A stretch of DNA of 64,000 bases from Cypionkella sp. (lineage in GTDB: Bacteria; Pseudomonadota; Alphaproteobacteria; Rhodobacterales; Rhodobacteraceae), in assembly GCF_028290025.1 (NCBI RefSeq), contig NZ_JAQGKQ010000050.1, positions 1 through 64,000 on the forward strand, in the 5' to 3' direction. Below the pieces are notes generated by a model. It was not told the origin of the DNA, did no database searches, and worked only from the letters and a program-made list of their open reading frames with translations. The translations under genes were made by a program, and so were the position numbers. This document shows positions 10,254-19,333 of the stretch, one piece after another; position 1 is the stretch's first letter, and each line of letters begins with the position of its first letter.

Positions 10254-11141
10254 CTATTGGGGCCGCGCTAAAGTCGTGCTCGCCCAATGAGACAGCGGCA
10301 GGCGTGCCAGTTTGTCTGGATTGCGGGTGCGGTAAATTGCGCTGATCTGGCCGTGCTCAATCTCGAGCGTCGTTGTTTGCAGCACGCCGTTTAGGGTACT
10401 GACATAGCCGGGCAGACCGTCATTCCAGATCAGCTTGATCAGACTCTCATTCGTGCCATGCTTGCGCCAGAGCCCTGCGAACAGCCTCAGCAGATTTGCT
10501 GCTCCGCTGATCACATTCGGGAACGCGCTGACTTTGCCGCCACCGTCCGAATGCATCATCACACCTTGCGCCAACAGGGATTGCAGCGCCGCAATGTCAC
10601 CGCTGCGGGTAGCCGCAAGGAAAGCGTGGGTGATGCGGTTGCCTTCGTCGCGGCCGACCACATAGCGCGGACGTTCCGCCTGCACATGCTTGCGCGCGCG
10701 CGAGGCGAGTTGCCGCACTGCCTCGGGGTCGCGGTTCAGGGTGTGGGCGATTTCGGAAACGGAGGTTTCAAAAACGTCGTGTAGCAGGAAGGCGGCGCGC
10801 TCCAGCGGTGACAGGCGTTCCAGCGCGACCATCAGGGTGAGGGTGAGATTATCAGCGCGCAGGGCATCGTCTTTGGGTTCGGTGATCGGTTCGGGCAACC
10901 AACGGCCGAAATAGGTCTCGCGCTGGGCGTGGGCGGATTTCATCGCGTCAAGGCACAGACGGGTGACGATGCGCGACAGATACGCGGCGGGGCTGTCGAT
11001 TTTGGCCGCATCCAGCTTGTGCCAGCGTAGATAGGCGTCTTGCACAACGTCTTCTGCCTCGGCGCGCGAACCGAGCATTCGGTAAGCGAGGCGCAGCAAC
11101 CGGGGCCGCTGCGCCTCAAAGGTTTCAGCGTTAGGCTGCAT
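10254..11141 (-). CDS. ECF41-group RNA polymerase sigma factor with SnoaL-like C-terminal extension (SigJ-like)
   Basis: RLLRLAYRMLGSRAEAEDVVQDAYLRW plus ECF41 signature motifs WLPEP, DGGGK and NPDKL. Confidence 0.93.
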   Translation of the reverse strand: MQPNAETFEAQRPRLLRLAYRMLGSRAEAEDVVQDAYLRWHKLDAAKIDSPAAYLSRIVTRLCLDAMKSAHAQRETYFGRWLPEPITEPKDDALRADNLTLTLMVALERLSPLERAAFLLHDVFETSVSEIAHTLNRDPEAVRQLASRARKHVQAERPRYVVGRDEGNRITHAFLAATRSGDIAALQSLLAQGVMMHSDGGGKVSAFPNVISGAANLLRLFAGLWRKHGTNESLIKLIWNDGLPGYVSTLNGVLQTTTLEIEHGQISAIYRTRNPDKLARLPLSHWASTTLARPQ

Positions 11142-11590
11142 GTTTGGCTAAGGCGGGGGCGGCGCGGAAGCCGACTTGGATGCGGTTCCAAACGTTGATC
11201 GAGCCGATCGCAAGCGTCAGGTTCAGCCGTTCGTCCTCGGTAAACGCAGCCTCGACCAGCGTGTAATCCTCATCAGGAGCGCCAGTGTTGGGCGAGGTTA
11301 GTCAAGCTTTCCGTCCACGCCAAAGCCGCACGTTCGCGAGCGGAATACAGCGGAGCTTCGCGCCATGCGGAGAGAAGATGCAGCCGCATCGGATCTTCGC
11401 CATCCTTCAACGCCTCGGTCGCGTGAAGGTGCAGGCAGAAGGCGCAGCCGTTGATCTGCGAGGCGCGCAGTTTGACTAGATGCAGGAGTTTGGCATCCAA
11501 GCCGCTGTCGCGGATGGCTGTCTCCAGCGCAAACATCGCCTTAACGCCGGGGTGGGTGGGTTTGAAATAGTCGGTCATGCGGGGGATCAT
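11131..11590 (-). pseudogene. Carboxymuconolactone decarboxylase/AhpD-like protein, interrupted by an apparent +1 frameshift near 11285-11290
   Basis: ORF 11273..11590 has INGCAFCLHLHATEA; after NLAQ the frame breaks, but the adjacent frame continues TGAPDEDYTLVEAAFTEDERLNLTLAIGSINVWNRIQVGFRAAPALAKHAA* to 11131, overlapping the sigma factor start. Confidence 0.85.
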
Positions 11591-11620
11591 TGTGGTTCCT
11601 TGATTTGCTTACAAGGATAA

Positions 11621-11647
11621 GACGAGGCAGCTTGGCCCAGTGTGACA
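11621..11647 (-). promoter_or_regulatory. Putative ECF41-dependent promoter: TGTCACA-N16-CGTC
   Basis: Minus strand TGTCACA CTGGGCCAAGCTGCCT CGTC just upstream of the CMD gene; matches the published ECF41 consensus as I recall it. Confidence 0.8.
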
Positions 11648-11679
11648 TGGGCGGGCGGATTATTTGGAAAAGTTTGCGG

Positions 11680-12528
11680 CTACCGCGTGAAGCTGATCGG
11701 CAGGGTGAAATTATAGCTGGCGTCAGTTAATCCTTCGGGCGCTTTCGGAAAGCTGCCGGCGCGGCTGACGGCGCTTAGGGCGGCTTTGTCCAGCGCGGCG
11801 TTGCCGGACGATGCGACCAGCGAGACGCCTGCCAATGCGCCGCTGCGGGAGACTGACAGGCGCACGGTGGCGGTGCCTTCTGCGCCCTTCGCGGCACTTG
11901 GATAGGATTTGCGACCGTTAACTTTCTTGCGGATCGCGGCACCCCAGCGTGAGGTCAGCGATTTGACTTGGCCTTTTGAAGCGGCGGTAGCTGATTTCGT
12001 CTCGGCGGAGGGTTTCTGCGGAGCCTTGGGTTTCTCTTTAACCTTTTCAACCTTGGGCTTTTTAGGCTTTGGTTTTTCTTCCGGCACCGGCTCGGGTTTT
12101 GGCTTTTCCGGTGGGGCTTCGGCGTCGGGTGGCAGGTCCGCTTGCGGTGGTTCTAGCGCGAGTGGTTCAGGCTCGGGCATATCGGGCGCTATGTCAGGCT
12201 CGGCCAGATCAGGGAGGGGTTCGTTCTGCACGATAGGTTCCAAACTGTCGGGCAGTTCGGCCATTGGCACCTCCGGCGCGGGTTCCAGCGTGGCGATGGC
12301 TGGGGGCGCTGCGGGCAGCGGGGCCATGTCGATCAGCACGGCGTTTTCGATGTCGGTGTTGCTGCCGACGGTGTTGTTGATCCACAGCGTCAGCCAGACA
12401 GCCGCCGCCATTACGCCCGCCACCGACACCGCCGCCGCCGACCATTTCGCGGCATAACCTACGGGGTGATGGCCTGCGCGGGACGTCAGCCAATCGACCG
12501 AAGCCATAGGGGCGGCGCGCGTCGTCAT
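11680..12528 (-). CDS. tonB: TonB-family energy transducer
   Basis: N-terminal TM, Pro/Glu/Lys-rich linker, C-terminal ATVRLSVSRSGALAGVSLVASSGNAALDKAALSAVSRAGSFPKAP. Confidence 0.9.
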   Translation of the reverse strand: MTTRAAPMASVDWLTSRAGHHPVGYAAKWSAAAVSVAGVMAAAVWLTLWINNTVGSNTDIENAVLIDMAPLPAAPPAIATLEPAPEVPMAELPDSLEPIVQNEPLPDLAEPDIAPDMPEPEPLALEPPQADLPPDAEAPPEKPKPEPVPEEKPKPKKPKVEKVKEKPKAPQKPSAETKSATAASKGQVKSLTSRWGAAIRKKVNGRKSYPSAAKGAEGTATVRLSVSRSGALAGVSLVASSGNAALDKAALSAVSRAGSFPKAPEGLTDASYNFTLPISFTR

Positions 12529-12956
12529 GGCGTAGCAGGCGCGCCTTCGATGCCGACCAGCGCGACATGGAGATAGCCGGAAGCGCGCAGCAGGTTCATC
12601 ACGGCCATCAGTTTGCCGTAAGCCACCGTCTCATCGGCGCGCAGATAGATGCGTTGGGTGCGGTCGCCGTTGGTCAAGGTGTCAAGTTTTGCACCGAGAT
12701 TTTCGCGGTTGATGGCCTCAGACGCGAGCGAAAGAGTCAGGTCTTTTTGCACGGTGACATAGATCGGCTCGGGCGCGCGATCTACCGGGGCGGCGTTCGA
12801 TCCGGGCAGATCGACGGGGATATCCACCGTCGAAAGCGGCGCCGCCACCATGAAAATGATCAGCAGCACCAACATCACGTCAATAAACGGCGTGACGTTG
12901 ATCTCGTGGTTTTCCTCCAGATCGTCGCCAGTTTTGTCGCGCATCGACTTGCCCAT
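12525..12956 (-). CDS. exbD: Biopolymer transport protein ExbD
   Basis: EINVTPFIDVMLVLLIIFMVAAPLSTVDIPVDLP. Confidence 0.95.
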   Translation of the reverse strand: MGKSMRDKTGDDLEENHEINVTPFIDVMLVLLIIFMVAAPLSTVDIPVDLPGSNAAPVDRAPEPIYVTVQKDLTLSLASEAINRENLGAKLDTLTNGDRTQRIYLRADETVAYGKLMAVMNLLRASGYLHVALVGIEGAPATP

Positions 12957-12959
12957 GGC

Positions 12960-13976
12960 TTAAGCCTCTTTCGGCAGGTGGCGGAAATCGAGATCGCGGC
13001 TGAGCAGGCGTTCCACCCCGGCAGCGGCGTCGCCAAGGCTTTGACGATATGCAGCAATTTCGCGGGTGAAGTGGTTGTAGATCACCACGGCGGGGATGGC
13101 CGCGACCAGACCGATGGCGGTGGCGAGCAAGGCTTCGGCGATACCGGGGGCGACGACGGCGAGGTTGGTGGTCTTGGTTTCAGCGATGCCGATGAACGAA
13201 TTCATAATGCCCCAGACCGTGCCAAACAGCCCCACAAACGGAGCGGTTGCGCCGATAGTGGCGAGCAAGCCAGTGCCGCGACGGATGCGGCTGCCGGCTT
13301 GGATTTCGACGCGGTCAAGCACCGAACGGGTGCGCTCTTTGACGCCATCCGGGCCAGCGGCGGCGATAGCTGGGTCAGAGCGGCGGTATTCGATCAGGGC
13401 GGCTTGCGCCATGAAGGCGGCGGGGTCGGTTTGTTTGGAAAGCTGCGCCGAGGCGGATTCCAGCGATTGCGCGGCGTGGATGGTTTTGACCGAACGGCGG
13501 GCGCGGGCGCGGGCGATGGCAAGCTCGATCATCTTGAACACCAGCACCGTCCAAGTCACGAACGAGGCGAAGGCCAGCGACACCATCACCAGCTTCACCA
13601 CCCAATGCGCGGCTAGATACATGCCCCAAGGCGAGTAATCGGTCTGCGTGTGTGGAGGTTCGGATACGGTTTCAGCGGAGGCGGGCTGTTGCGCGGCAGG
13701 TGGTTGCGGAGTGGCAAGCGGCGCAGTTGCGGCGGGTTTGGCTTGCGCAGGTGCTATGTTTTCTGCGGACGGCGTTTCCGAGGGCATCGTTTCGGCGGGT
13801 AATGTGGGCGCTGCCTCGGTTGACACAGCGGGCGCGCTTGGCTCCGGCATTTCGGATTGCACGACAGGTGGTTGCGGAGCCTCTTGCGCAAAAAGCGGAG
13901 TTGCCAACGCCGTAACGAGGCCAAAAGCCACGGCCAAACCGATGCTGCGAGGGATCGGGAAAGGCGCTGTCAACAT
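12960..13976 (-). CDS. exbB: TonB-system energizer ExbB
   Basis: GLLATIGATAPFVGLFGTVWGIMNSFIGIAETKTTNLAVVAPGIAEALLATAIGLVAAIPAVVIYN. Confidence 0.95.
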   Translation of the reverse strand: MLTAPFPIPRSIGLAVAFGLVTALATPLFAQEAPQPPVVQSEMPEPSAPAVSTEAAPTLPAETMPSETPSAENIAPAQAKPAATAPLATPQPPAAQQPASAETVSEPPHTQTDYSPWGMYLAAHWVVKLVMVSLAFASFVTWTVLVFKMIELAIARARARRSVKTIHAAQSLESASAQLSKQTDPAAFMAQAALIEYRRSDPAIAAAGPDGVKERTRSVLDRVEIQAGSRIRRGTGLLATIGATAPFVGLFGTVWGIMNSFIGIAETKTTNLAVVAPGIAEALLATAIGLVAAIPAVVIYNHFTREIAAYRQSLGDAAAGVERLLSRDLDFRHLPKEA

Positions 13977-14228
13977 GGCTGGGTCCGTTCATTTCGCTGC
14001 ACAGGTGAGGTCTGCAGCGTCGATTGTTTGCGGTCTGACGGGCGTTTCAGATTGCAAAAAGCAGCCGACAAGCGGCCAACACATTCTGATCTGCTTACCG
14101 TGCAGGCAGTTAATTTCGTTGCCGGGGTGAGTCAAGAAAATTTCTTAGGCTTTCAGTCGCCTATTTGTCACAATCCCGATGATAGATTGCCGAGTAATTG
14201 ACTCGGACATTAGACTGCAAGAATTAAG

Positions 14229-15209
14229 GTGTCACGCCAGCCTTGTCTGCCGCCGATTCTACCGGTCGTCAGATCAAGGCCAGCTTCCCGTTTTCCCTTG
14301 GCGCTGATGGTGTCCCTTATGTCGTTTCGCCCCAATATGACGGCATTCACCGATGGCATTCGTGCCCTTGGTGCGCTGCGTTGGCGGGCTTGGGAAGGTG
14401 TGGTCGCCGATCTTTGGCACGCTGAGGGCACTTTGGGCGGCGGCGGGCATTATGTCTCGCCTGACCCGCGGATCGTGATTTTCCTGAAGGATGGCGGCAA
14501 GAGCATCCGGCTTTCTGATACGCCGAATGATGTGGCCTCGCGCCCTGCTGGACAGATCAGCTATATTCCGGCGGGGATGCCGCTGTGGTCGCAGATCGTT
14601 GAAACCGGAGAGTTCCGCCATCTCGATCTGCATTTCGATGGCGTGGCGCTGACGCAAAGATTGGGTGAGCGCTATGGCATGGCTTGGGCCGTGGCAGCGC
14701 TGGCCAAGCCGATCATGCTAGGCCAAAGCCCCGAGATTGACCGGATTGCGCATCTGCTGGCGGATGAGATGCAAGGCGACGGCCAGCACGATTTGTTTGG
14801 CGAGGGGCTGGTGCAGGCGATATTGGGCCGGGTGCTTTCGGCGGCCGATTGCACGGCAAATGCGGAGCCTTTGCGCGGCGGTTTGACTCCACATCAAATG
14901 CGCCGCTTGACCGATTTCATGCAGGCCAATTTGCATCGCCGCGTGCCGGTTAGCGAGCTTGCGGCGCAGATCGGGCTGTCGGAAAGCTGGTTCGCGCGGG
15001 CGTTCAAACAGACCAACGGCGAGACGCCGCACGCTTGGCAACAACAGCTGCGGATCAGTGCTGCCAAGGCGATGTTGGGACGCGATGGCTCGGCTTTGGT
15101 AGAGATCGCGGCGGCCACCGGTTTTGCCGACCAAGCCCATATGACGCGGGCGTTTCGGTTGGTGACGGGCACCACTCCAGCGGCATGGCGGCGCGGTCAC
15201 TCCTGCTGA
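14229..15209 (+). CDS. AraC-family transcriptional regulator (true start possibly 14319 or 14337)
   Basis: C-terminal HTH pair: RRVPVSELAAQIGLSESWFARAFKQTNGETPHAWQQQLRI...LVEIAAATGFADQAHMTRAFRLVTGTTPAAWRR. Confidence 0.9.
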   Translation: MSRQPCLPPILPVVRSRPASRFPLALMVSLMSFRPNMTAFTDGIRALGALRWRAWEGVVADLWHAEGTLGGGGHYVSPDPRIVIFLKDGGKSIRLSDTPNDVASRPAGQISYIPAGMPLWSQIVETGEFRHLDLHFDGVALTQRLGERYGMAWAVAALAKPIMLGQSPEIDRIAHLLADEMQGDGQHDLFGEGLVQAILGRVLSAADCTANAEPLRGGLTPHQMRRLTDFMQANLHRRVPVSELAAQIGLSESWFARAFKQTNGETPHAWQQQLRISAAKAMLGRDGSALVEIAAATGFADQAHMTRAFRLVTGTTPAAWRRGHSC

Positions 15210-15333
15210 TTGAAGCGGCATTCGTGCAATTCAAAGCGGGATGCTGCAAGACAGCACCGATATTTCTACTTAAACAGTCAGGAATACGTGCTTCCTCCTC
15301 GTTGCGCGCGTTCCGTCCTTCATAATTCAGGAA

Positions 15334-17511
15334 ATGCTGATGACCCCGCTCCGCTCCCGCTCCCGTCTGGCCGTGCTGCTGGGCCAAACCGCCCTGATCG
15401 CCTGCACGTTGCCGCAGTTGGCTATCGCCCAAACCACCACCGAGCTAGAGCCGATTGTGGTGACGGGCGAAGGCGAAGGCACCGCGACTGGTCCAGTCAC
15501 CGGCACCAATCCGGCAACGCTGACCGGGTCGAAGACCGCCACGCCGATCACAGAGGTGCCGCAGTCGGTGAGCGTGATTTCGGCGGAGACTTTGAAGACC
15601 ACCAACGTATCCAAGCTGGACGGGGCTTTGTCCTATGTCGCGGGTGTGACGGGTCAGCCCTACGGCTATGACAGTGACACCAACTGGATTTTCATCCGTG
15701 GTTTCAATGCCTCACAGCATGGCGCGTATCAAGATGGCTTGGCGAACAACGCTTATGGCTTCGGCAGCTTCTTCATCGACCCGTTCTTGGTGGAGCGGAT
15801 TGAAGTGCTGAAAGGCGCGTCGTCGGTGCTTTATGGCGGCTCGAATCCGGGTGGTCTGGTCAACTATGTGACCAAAGCCCCAACGGGCGAAGATAAAACC
15901 ACGCTGGAGTTTGGTCTGGACGAGCATGGCCGCGTTTGGGCCTCGGTCGATCAGAACCGTGTGGTTTCGGATTCGCTCAGCTATCGTTTGCTGGGCAAGA
16001 TTGAGCGTCTCGATGGCCACGGTGCGTTTGATCCCGGCCTGCACACGCTGCTTTCGGGTTCGGTTGAACAGAAACTCGACAATGGGGCGGTGCTAACTTA
16101 CGGGCTGGACCTGTTGAAAACCGACGAAGCGCATGTCGGCAACGCTTGGTTGCCCTATGTTGGCACCGTGGAAGAAGCCTCGTTCGGTTACATCCCGCGC
16201 GATTTCAACGTCGGCGAGCCGGACCATGACAGCTACAAGCGCGATCAGGCATCGCTGCGCTTTGGCTTCACGCAAGAGCTTGGCGGCGGCTGGAAGCTGA
16301 CCAACAACACGCGTCTGTCGTGGGCTGATATCTCTGAGCGTTCGGTGGTGGCTTATGGCTATGCCACCTTCGGGGCGCCGGATGCAGTGGGCACCTTGGT
16401 GCGCGGCGTGTTCGACCATGACACCTCGCAAACCAGCTTTGGCACCGATACCCGGCTTGAGAATACTTTTGCGACCGGCGCTTTGGAGCATAAGGTGATG
16501 GTCGGTGTTGACCTGAAAAACTTCAAAATGGATATCCTCGAGAAAAGCGCATATCCCGCGACGCCTTTGACAGTGGTTGATCCGATCTACGGCGCGAGCC
16601 AACCCGCAGCAGCGGCTTACAAGGATGTTGATATCACCCAGCGTCAGGCGGGGGTTTATCTGCAAGACCAAATCCGCTGGGGCAATGGCTGGATCGGCAC
16701 TGGCAACCTGCGTTACGATTGGGTCGAAACCGAGGCGAGCGCCGATCGCGCCACCGACGCTGAAGGCAGCAAGCGCAATGACGGTGAGCTGACATGGCGT
16801 TTGGGTCTGGCGAAAGAAGTGACCGAGGGCGTGACGGTTTACGCCACCACTTCAACTTCGTTCAACCCGACCATCGAGCCAAGCACAGCTGGTAATGACA
16901 TCAAGCCGGAAACTGCGCGTCAGGCCGAGTTGGGTGTGAAATGGGCGGTTAGCAACAACTTTCTGCTGACTGCGTCGGCGTTTGATCTGAAGCGGAAGAA
17001 CGTCTCGCAATCGACGTTTGGCGAAATCTCTCCCGGTGTGTTTGGGTCAATCTTCTCGCAAGTTGGCGAAGTCGAATCCAAGGGCTTCGAGTTTGAGGCT
17101 CAGGGAAAAATCGCGGAAGGTCTGACGATCTCGGCAGCTTATACCAAGATGGAACTTGAGGTTCTTGACGACCAGAACACGGCTTTGATCGGTAATTCCT
17201 TGCGCGAAGAGCCAGAGGAGTTCGCGTCGTTGCAAATGGGTTGGACACCGTCGTCGATGCCGGAGCTGACACTGACCGGGGCTGCGCGTTACACAGGCGG
17301 AAGCTGGGCGGATGACGCCAACACCGCTTGGGTGCCGTCGCGCACGTTGTTTGATATTGGTGCAAGCTATGCGATGCAAAATGATTGGCAGGCTAATCTC
17401 GCGATCACTAATGTCGCCGACAAAAAGTATGTCTCTAGCTGCGCAGGCACCAACTATTGCTACTATGGTGACGGCCGCACGGCGAGCATCAGCATCAGCA
17501 AGTCGTTCTAA
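15334..17511 (+). CDS. TonB-dependent siderophore receptor
   Basis: Plug domain ITEVPQSVSVISAETLKTTNVSKLDGALSYVAGVTG...VERIEVLKGASSVLYGGSNPGGLVNYVTKAP; C-terminal aromatic-rich beta-barrel end SISISKSF. Confidence 0.95.
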   Translation: MLMTPLRSRSRLAVLLGQTALIACTLPQLAIAQTTTELEPIVVTGEGEGTATGPVTGTNPATLTGSKTATPITEVPQSVSVISAETLKTTNVSKLDGALSYVAGVTGQPYGYDSDTNWIFIRGFNASQHGAYQDGLANNAYGFGSFFIDPFLVERIEVLKGASSVLYGGSNPGGLVNYVTKAPTGEDKTTLEFGLDEHGRVWASVDQNRVVSDSLSYRLLGKIERLDGHGAFDPGLHTLLSGSVEQKLDNGAVLTYGLDLLKTDEAHVGNAWLPYVGTVEEASFGYIPRDFNVGEPDHDSYKRDQASLRFGFTQELGGGWKLTNNTRLSWADISERSVVAYGYATFGAPDAVGTLVRGVFDHDTSQTSFGTDTRLENTFATGALEHKVMVGVDLKNFKMDILEKSAYPATPLTVVDPIYGASQPAAAAYKDVDITQRQAGVYLQDQIRWGNGWIGTGNLRYDWVETEASADRATDAEGSKRNDGELTWRLGLAKEVTEGVTVYATTSTSFNPTIEPSTAGNDIKPETARQAELGVKWAVSNNFLLTASAFDLKRKNVSQSTFGEISPGVFGSIFSQVGEVESKGFEFEAQGKIAEGLTISAAYTKMELEVLDDQNTALIGNSLREEPEEFASLQMGWTPSSMPELTLTGAARYTGGSWADDANTAWVPSRTLFDIGASYAMQNDWQANLAITNVADKKYVSSCAGTNYCYYGDGRTASISISKSF

Positions 17512-17531
17512 GCCTACGGGACTAATATGAT

Positions 17532-17562
17532 CAGGATGGGCGGGTTGACCTCGCCCATCCTG
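17532..17562 (+). other. Intercistronic stem-loop (11-bp perfect stem, no T-tract)
   Basis: CAGGATGGGCG-GGTTGACCT-CGCCCATCCTG between receptor and ABC gene. Confidence 0.6.
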
Positions 17563-17629
17563 CCAGCCAAGTTGCCCGTGCTTCACCCACGCCACTTCGC
17601 CCGCAGTTTTCCTAACCCGAGTTCCCCAC

Positions 17630-19333
17630 ATGCTTCGCCAATTCGCTGTCTACTACCGCCCGTGGATGGGATTGTTCTGGCTCGACTTCGGCTGTGCGGT
17701 GCTGTCGGGGCTGTTGGAGCTCGCCTTTCCGCTGGCGGTGCGCGGTTATATCGACTGGCTGCTGCCGCAGGGCAACTGGACGCTCACGGTGGTGTTCGCG
17801 GTGGCTCTGTGCGCGATTTATGTGGTGAACGCCGGGCTGATGGCGATTGTGATCTATTGGGGTCATATGCTGGGCATCAATATCGAAACCGAGATGCGGC
17901 GGCGGGCTTTTGACCATTTGCAGCGGCTGTCTTGGGGCTATTTTGACCGTCAACACTCCGGCCATCTGATTGCCCGGGTGACCCGCGATCTGGAGGATAT
18001 TGGTGAAGTCGCGCACCACGGCCCCGAAGATCTGATCGTCGCGGTGATGACCTTTGTCGGCGCATTTATCCTGATGTTAACCGTTCACGCGCCCTTGGCA
18101 TGGATGACGGTGGTGATCGTGCCGATGGCCGCCGTGCTGGTGATGTATTTCGGCGGCCGAATGACCGCGACGTGGCGGGCGATCTATGACCGTGTGGCGA
18201 ATTTCAACGTGCGGATTGAGGAAAACGTCGGCGGCATCCGGGTGGTGCAGGCGTTTGGCAACGAGGATCACGAGCGGGCGCTGTTCGCGAAGGATAACGC
18301 CAGCTATCGCCGCACCAAGCTTGAGGCTTACAAGGTGATGTCGATTTCCTCGACGCTGAACTATGTCGGGATGCGCGCGGTGCAGGTGATGGTGATGGTT
18401 GCCGGCGCGGGGTTTGTGCTGAACGGGTCGTTGACGGCGGGGGGGTTCGTCGCGTTCCTGCTGCTGGTTGGCGTGTATTTCCGGCCGTTGGAGAAGATTG
18501 CCTCGGTGATTGAGACCTATCCGAAAGGCATCGCGGGCTTTCGGCGTTACCTTGATTTGATGGCGACCAAGCCGGATGTTGTGGACAGCCCCGATGCGGT
18601 GGCGGCCCCCGCCTTGCGCGGCGCGGTGAAGTTCGAGCATGTGAGTTTCGGCTACGAGGCCGCGCGCCCGGTGCTGCGCGATGTGAGCTTCTCGGTAAAT
18701 CCGGGGCAAACCGTGGCATTTGTCGGCGCTTCGGGGGCGGGCAAGACCACTCTGCTGGCGCTGTTGCCGCGGTTTTACGAGCCGACTTCCGGGCAGATCA
18801 GCATTGACGGGATGCCGTTGGAGTCGATGACTCTGGCGAGCCTGCGGGCGCAGGTCGGGATTGTGTCGCAGGACGTGTTCCTGTTCAGCGGCACTCTGCG
18901 CGATAATATCGGCTATGGGCGCTTAGGCGCGACGGATGCCGAAATCCTTGCCGCCGCAGCTTCCGCGCAGCTAGAGGCGACGATTGCCGCCTTGCCGCAG
19001 GGCCTCGATACCGTGGTGGGCGAGCGTGGCGTGATGCTGTCAGGCGGGCAAAAACAGCGGGTGGCAATCGCGCGGGTGTTCCTGAAAAACCCACCGCTGT
19101 TGATCTTGGATGAGGCGACTTCGGCGCTGGACACTCAGACCGAACGCGAGATTCAGGCCGCGCTCGACAGGCTTTCGGCGGGGCGCACCACCTTTATCAT
19201 CGCGCATCGCTTGGGCACCATTCGCCACGCCGATAAGATCGTGGTGATGGATCAGGGGCAAGTGGTGGAGACCGGAACGCATGGCGATCTGAGCCTGAAG
19301 GGGGGTCGCTATGCCGATCTGCACGCCGCATGA
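17630..19333 (+). CDS. ABC transporter, fused type-IV (exporter-fold) TMD-NBD half transporter
   Basis: 6-TM N-terminus then Walker A GASGAGKTT, LSGGQKQR signature, LLILDEATSALD. Confidence 0.95.
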   Translation: MLRQFAVYYRPWMGLFWLDFGCAVLSGLLELAFPLAVRGYIDWLLPQGNWTLTVVFAVALCAIYVVNAGLMAIVIYWGHMLGINIETEMRRRAFDHLQRLSWGYFDRQHSGHLIARVTRDLEDIGEVAHHGPEDLIVAVMTFVGAFILMLTVHAPLAWMTVVIVPMAAVLVMYFGGRMTATWRAIYDRVANFNVRIEENVGGIRVVQAFGNEDHERALFAKDNASYRRTKLEAYKVMSISSTLNYVGMRAVQVMVMVAGAGFVLNGSLTAGGFVAFLLLVGVYFRPLEKIASVIETYPKGIAGFRRYLDLMATKPDVVDSPDAVAAPALRGAVKFEHVSFGYEAARPVLRDVSFSVNPGQTVAFVGASGAGKTTLLALLPRFYEPTSGQISIDGMPLESMTLASLRAQVGIVSQDVFLFSGTLRDNIGYGRLGATDAEILAAAASAQLEATIAALPQGLDTVVGERGVMLSGGQKQRVAIARVFLKNPPLLILDEATSALDTQTEREIQAALDRLSAGRTTFIIAHRLGTIRHADKIVVMDQGQVVETGTHGDLSLKGGRYADLHAA

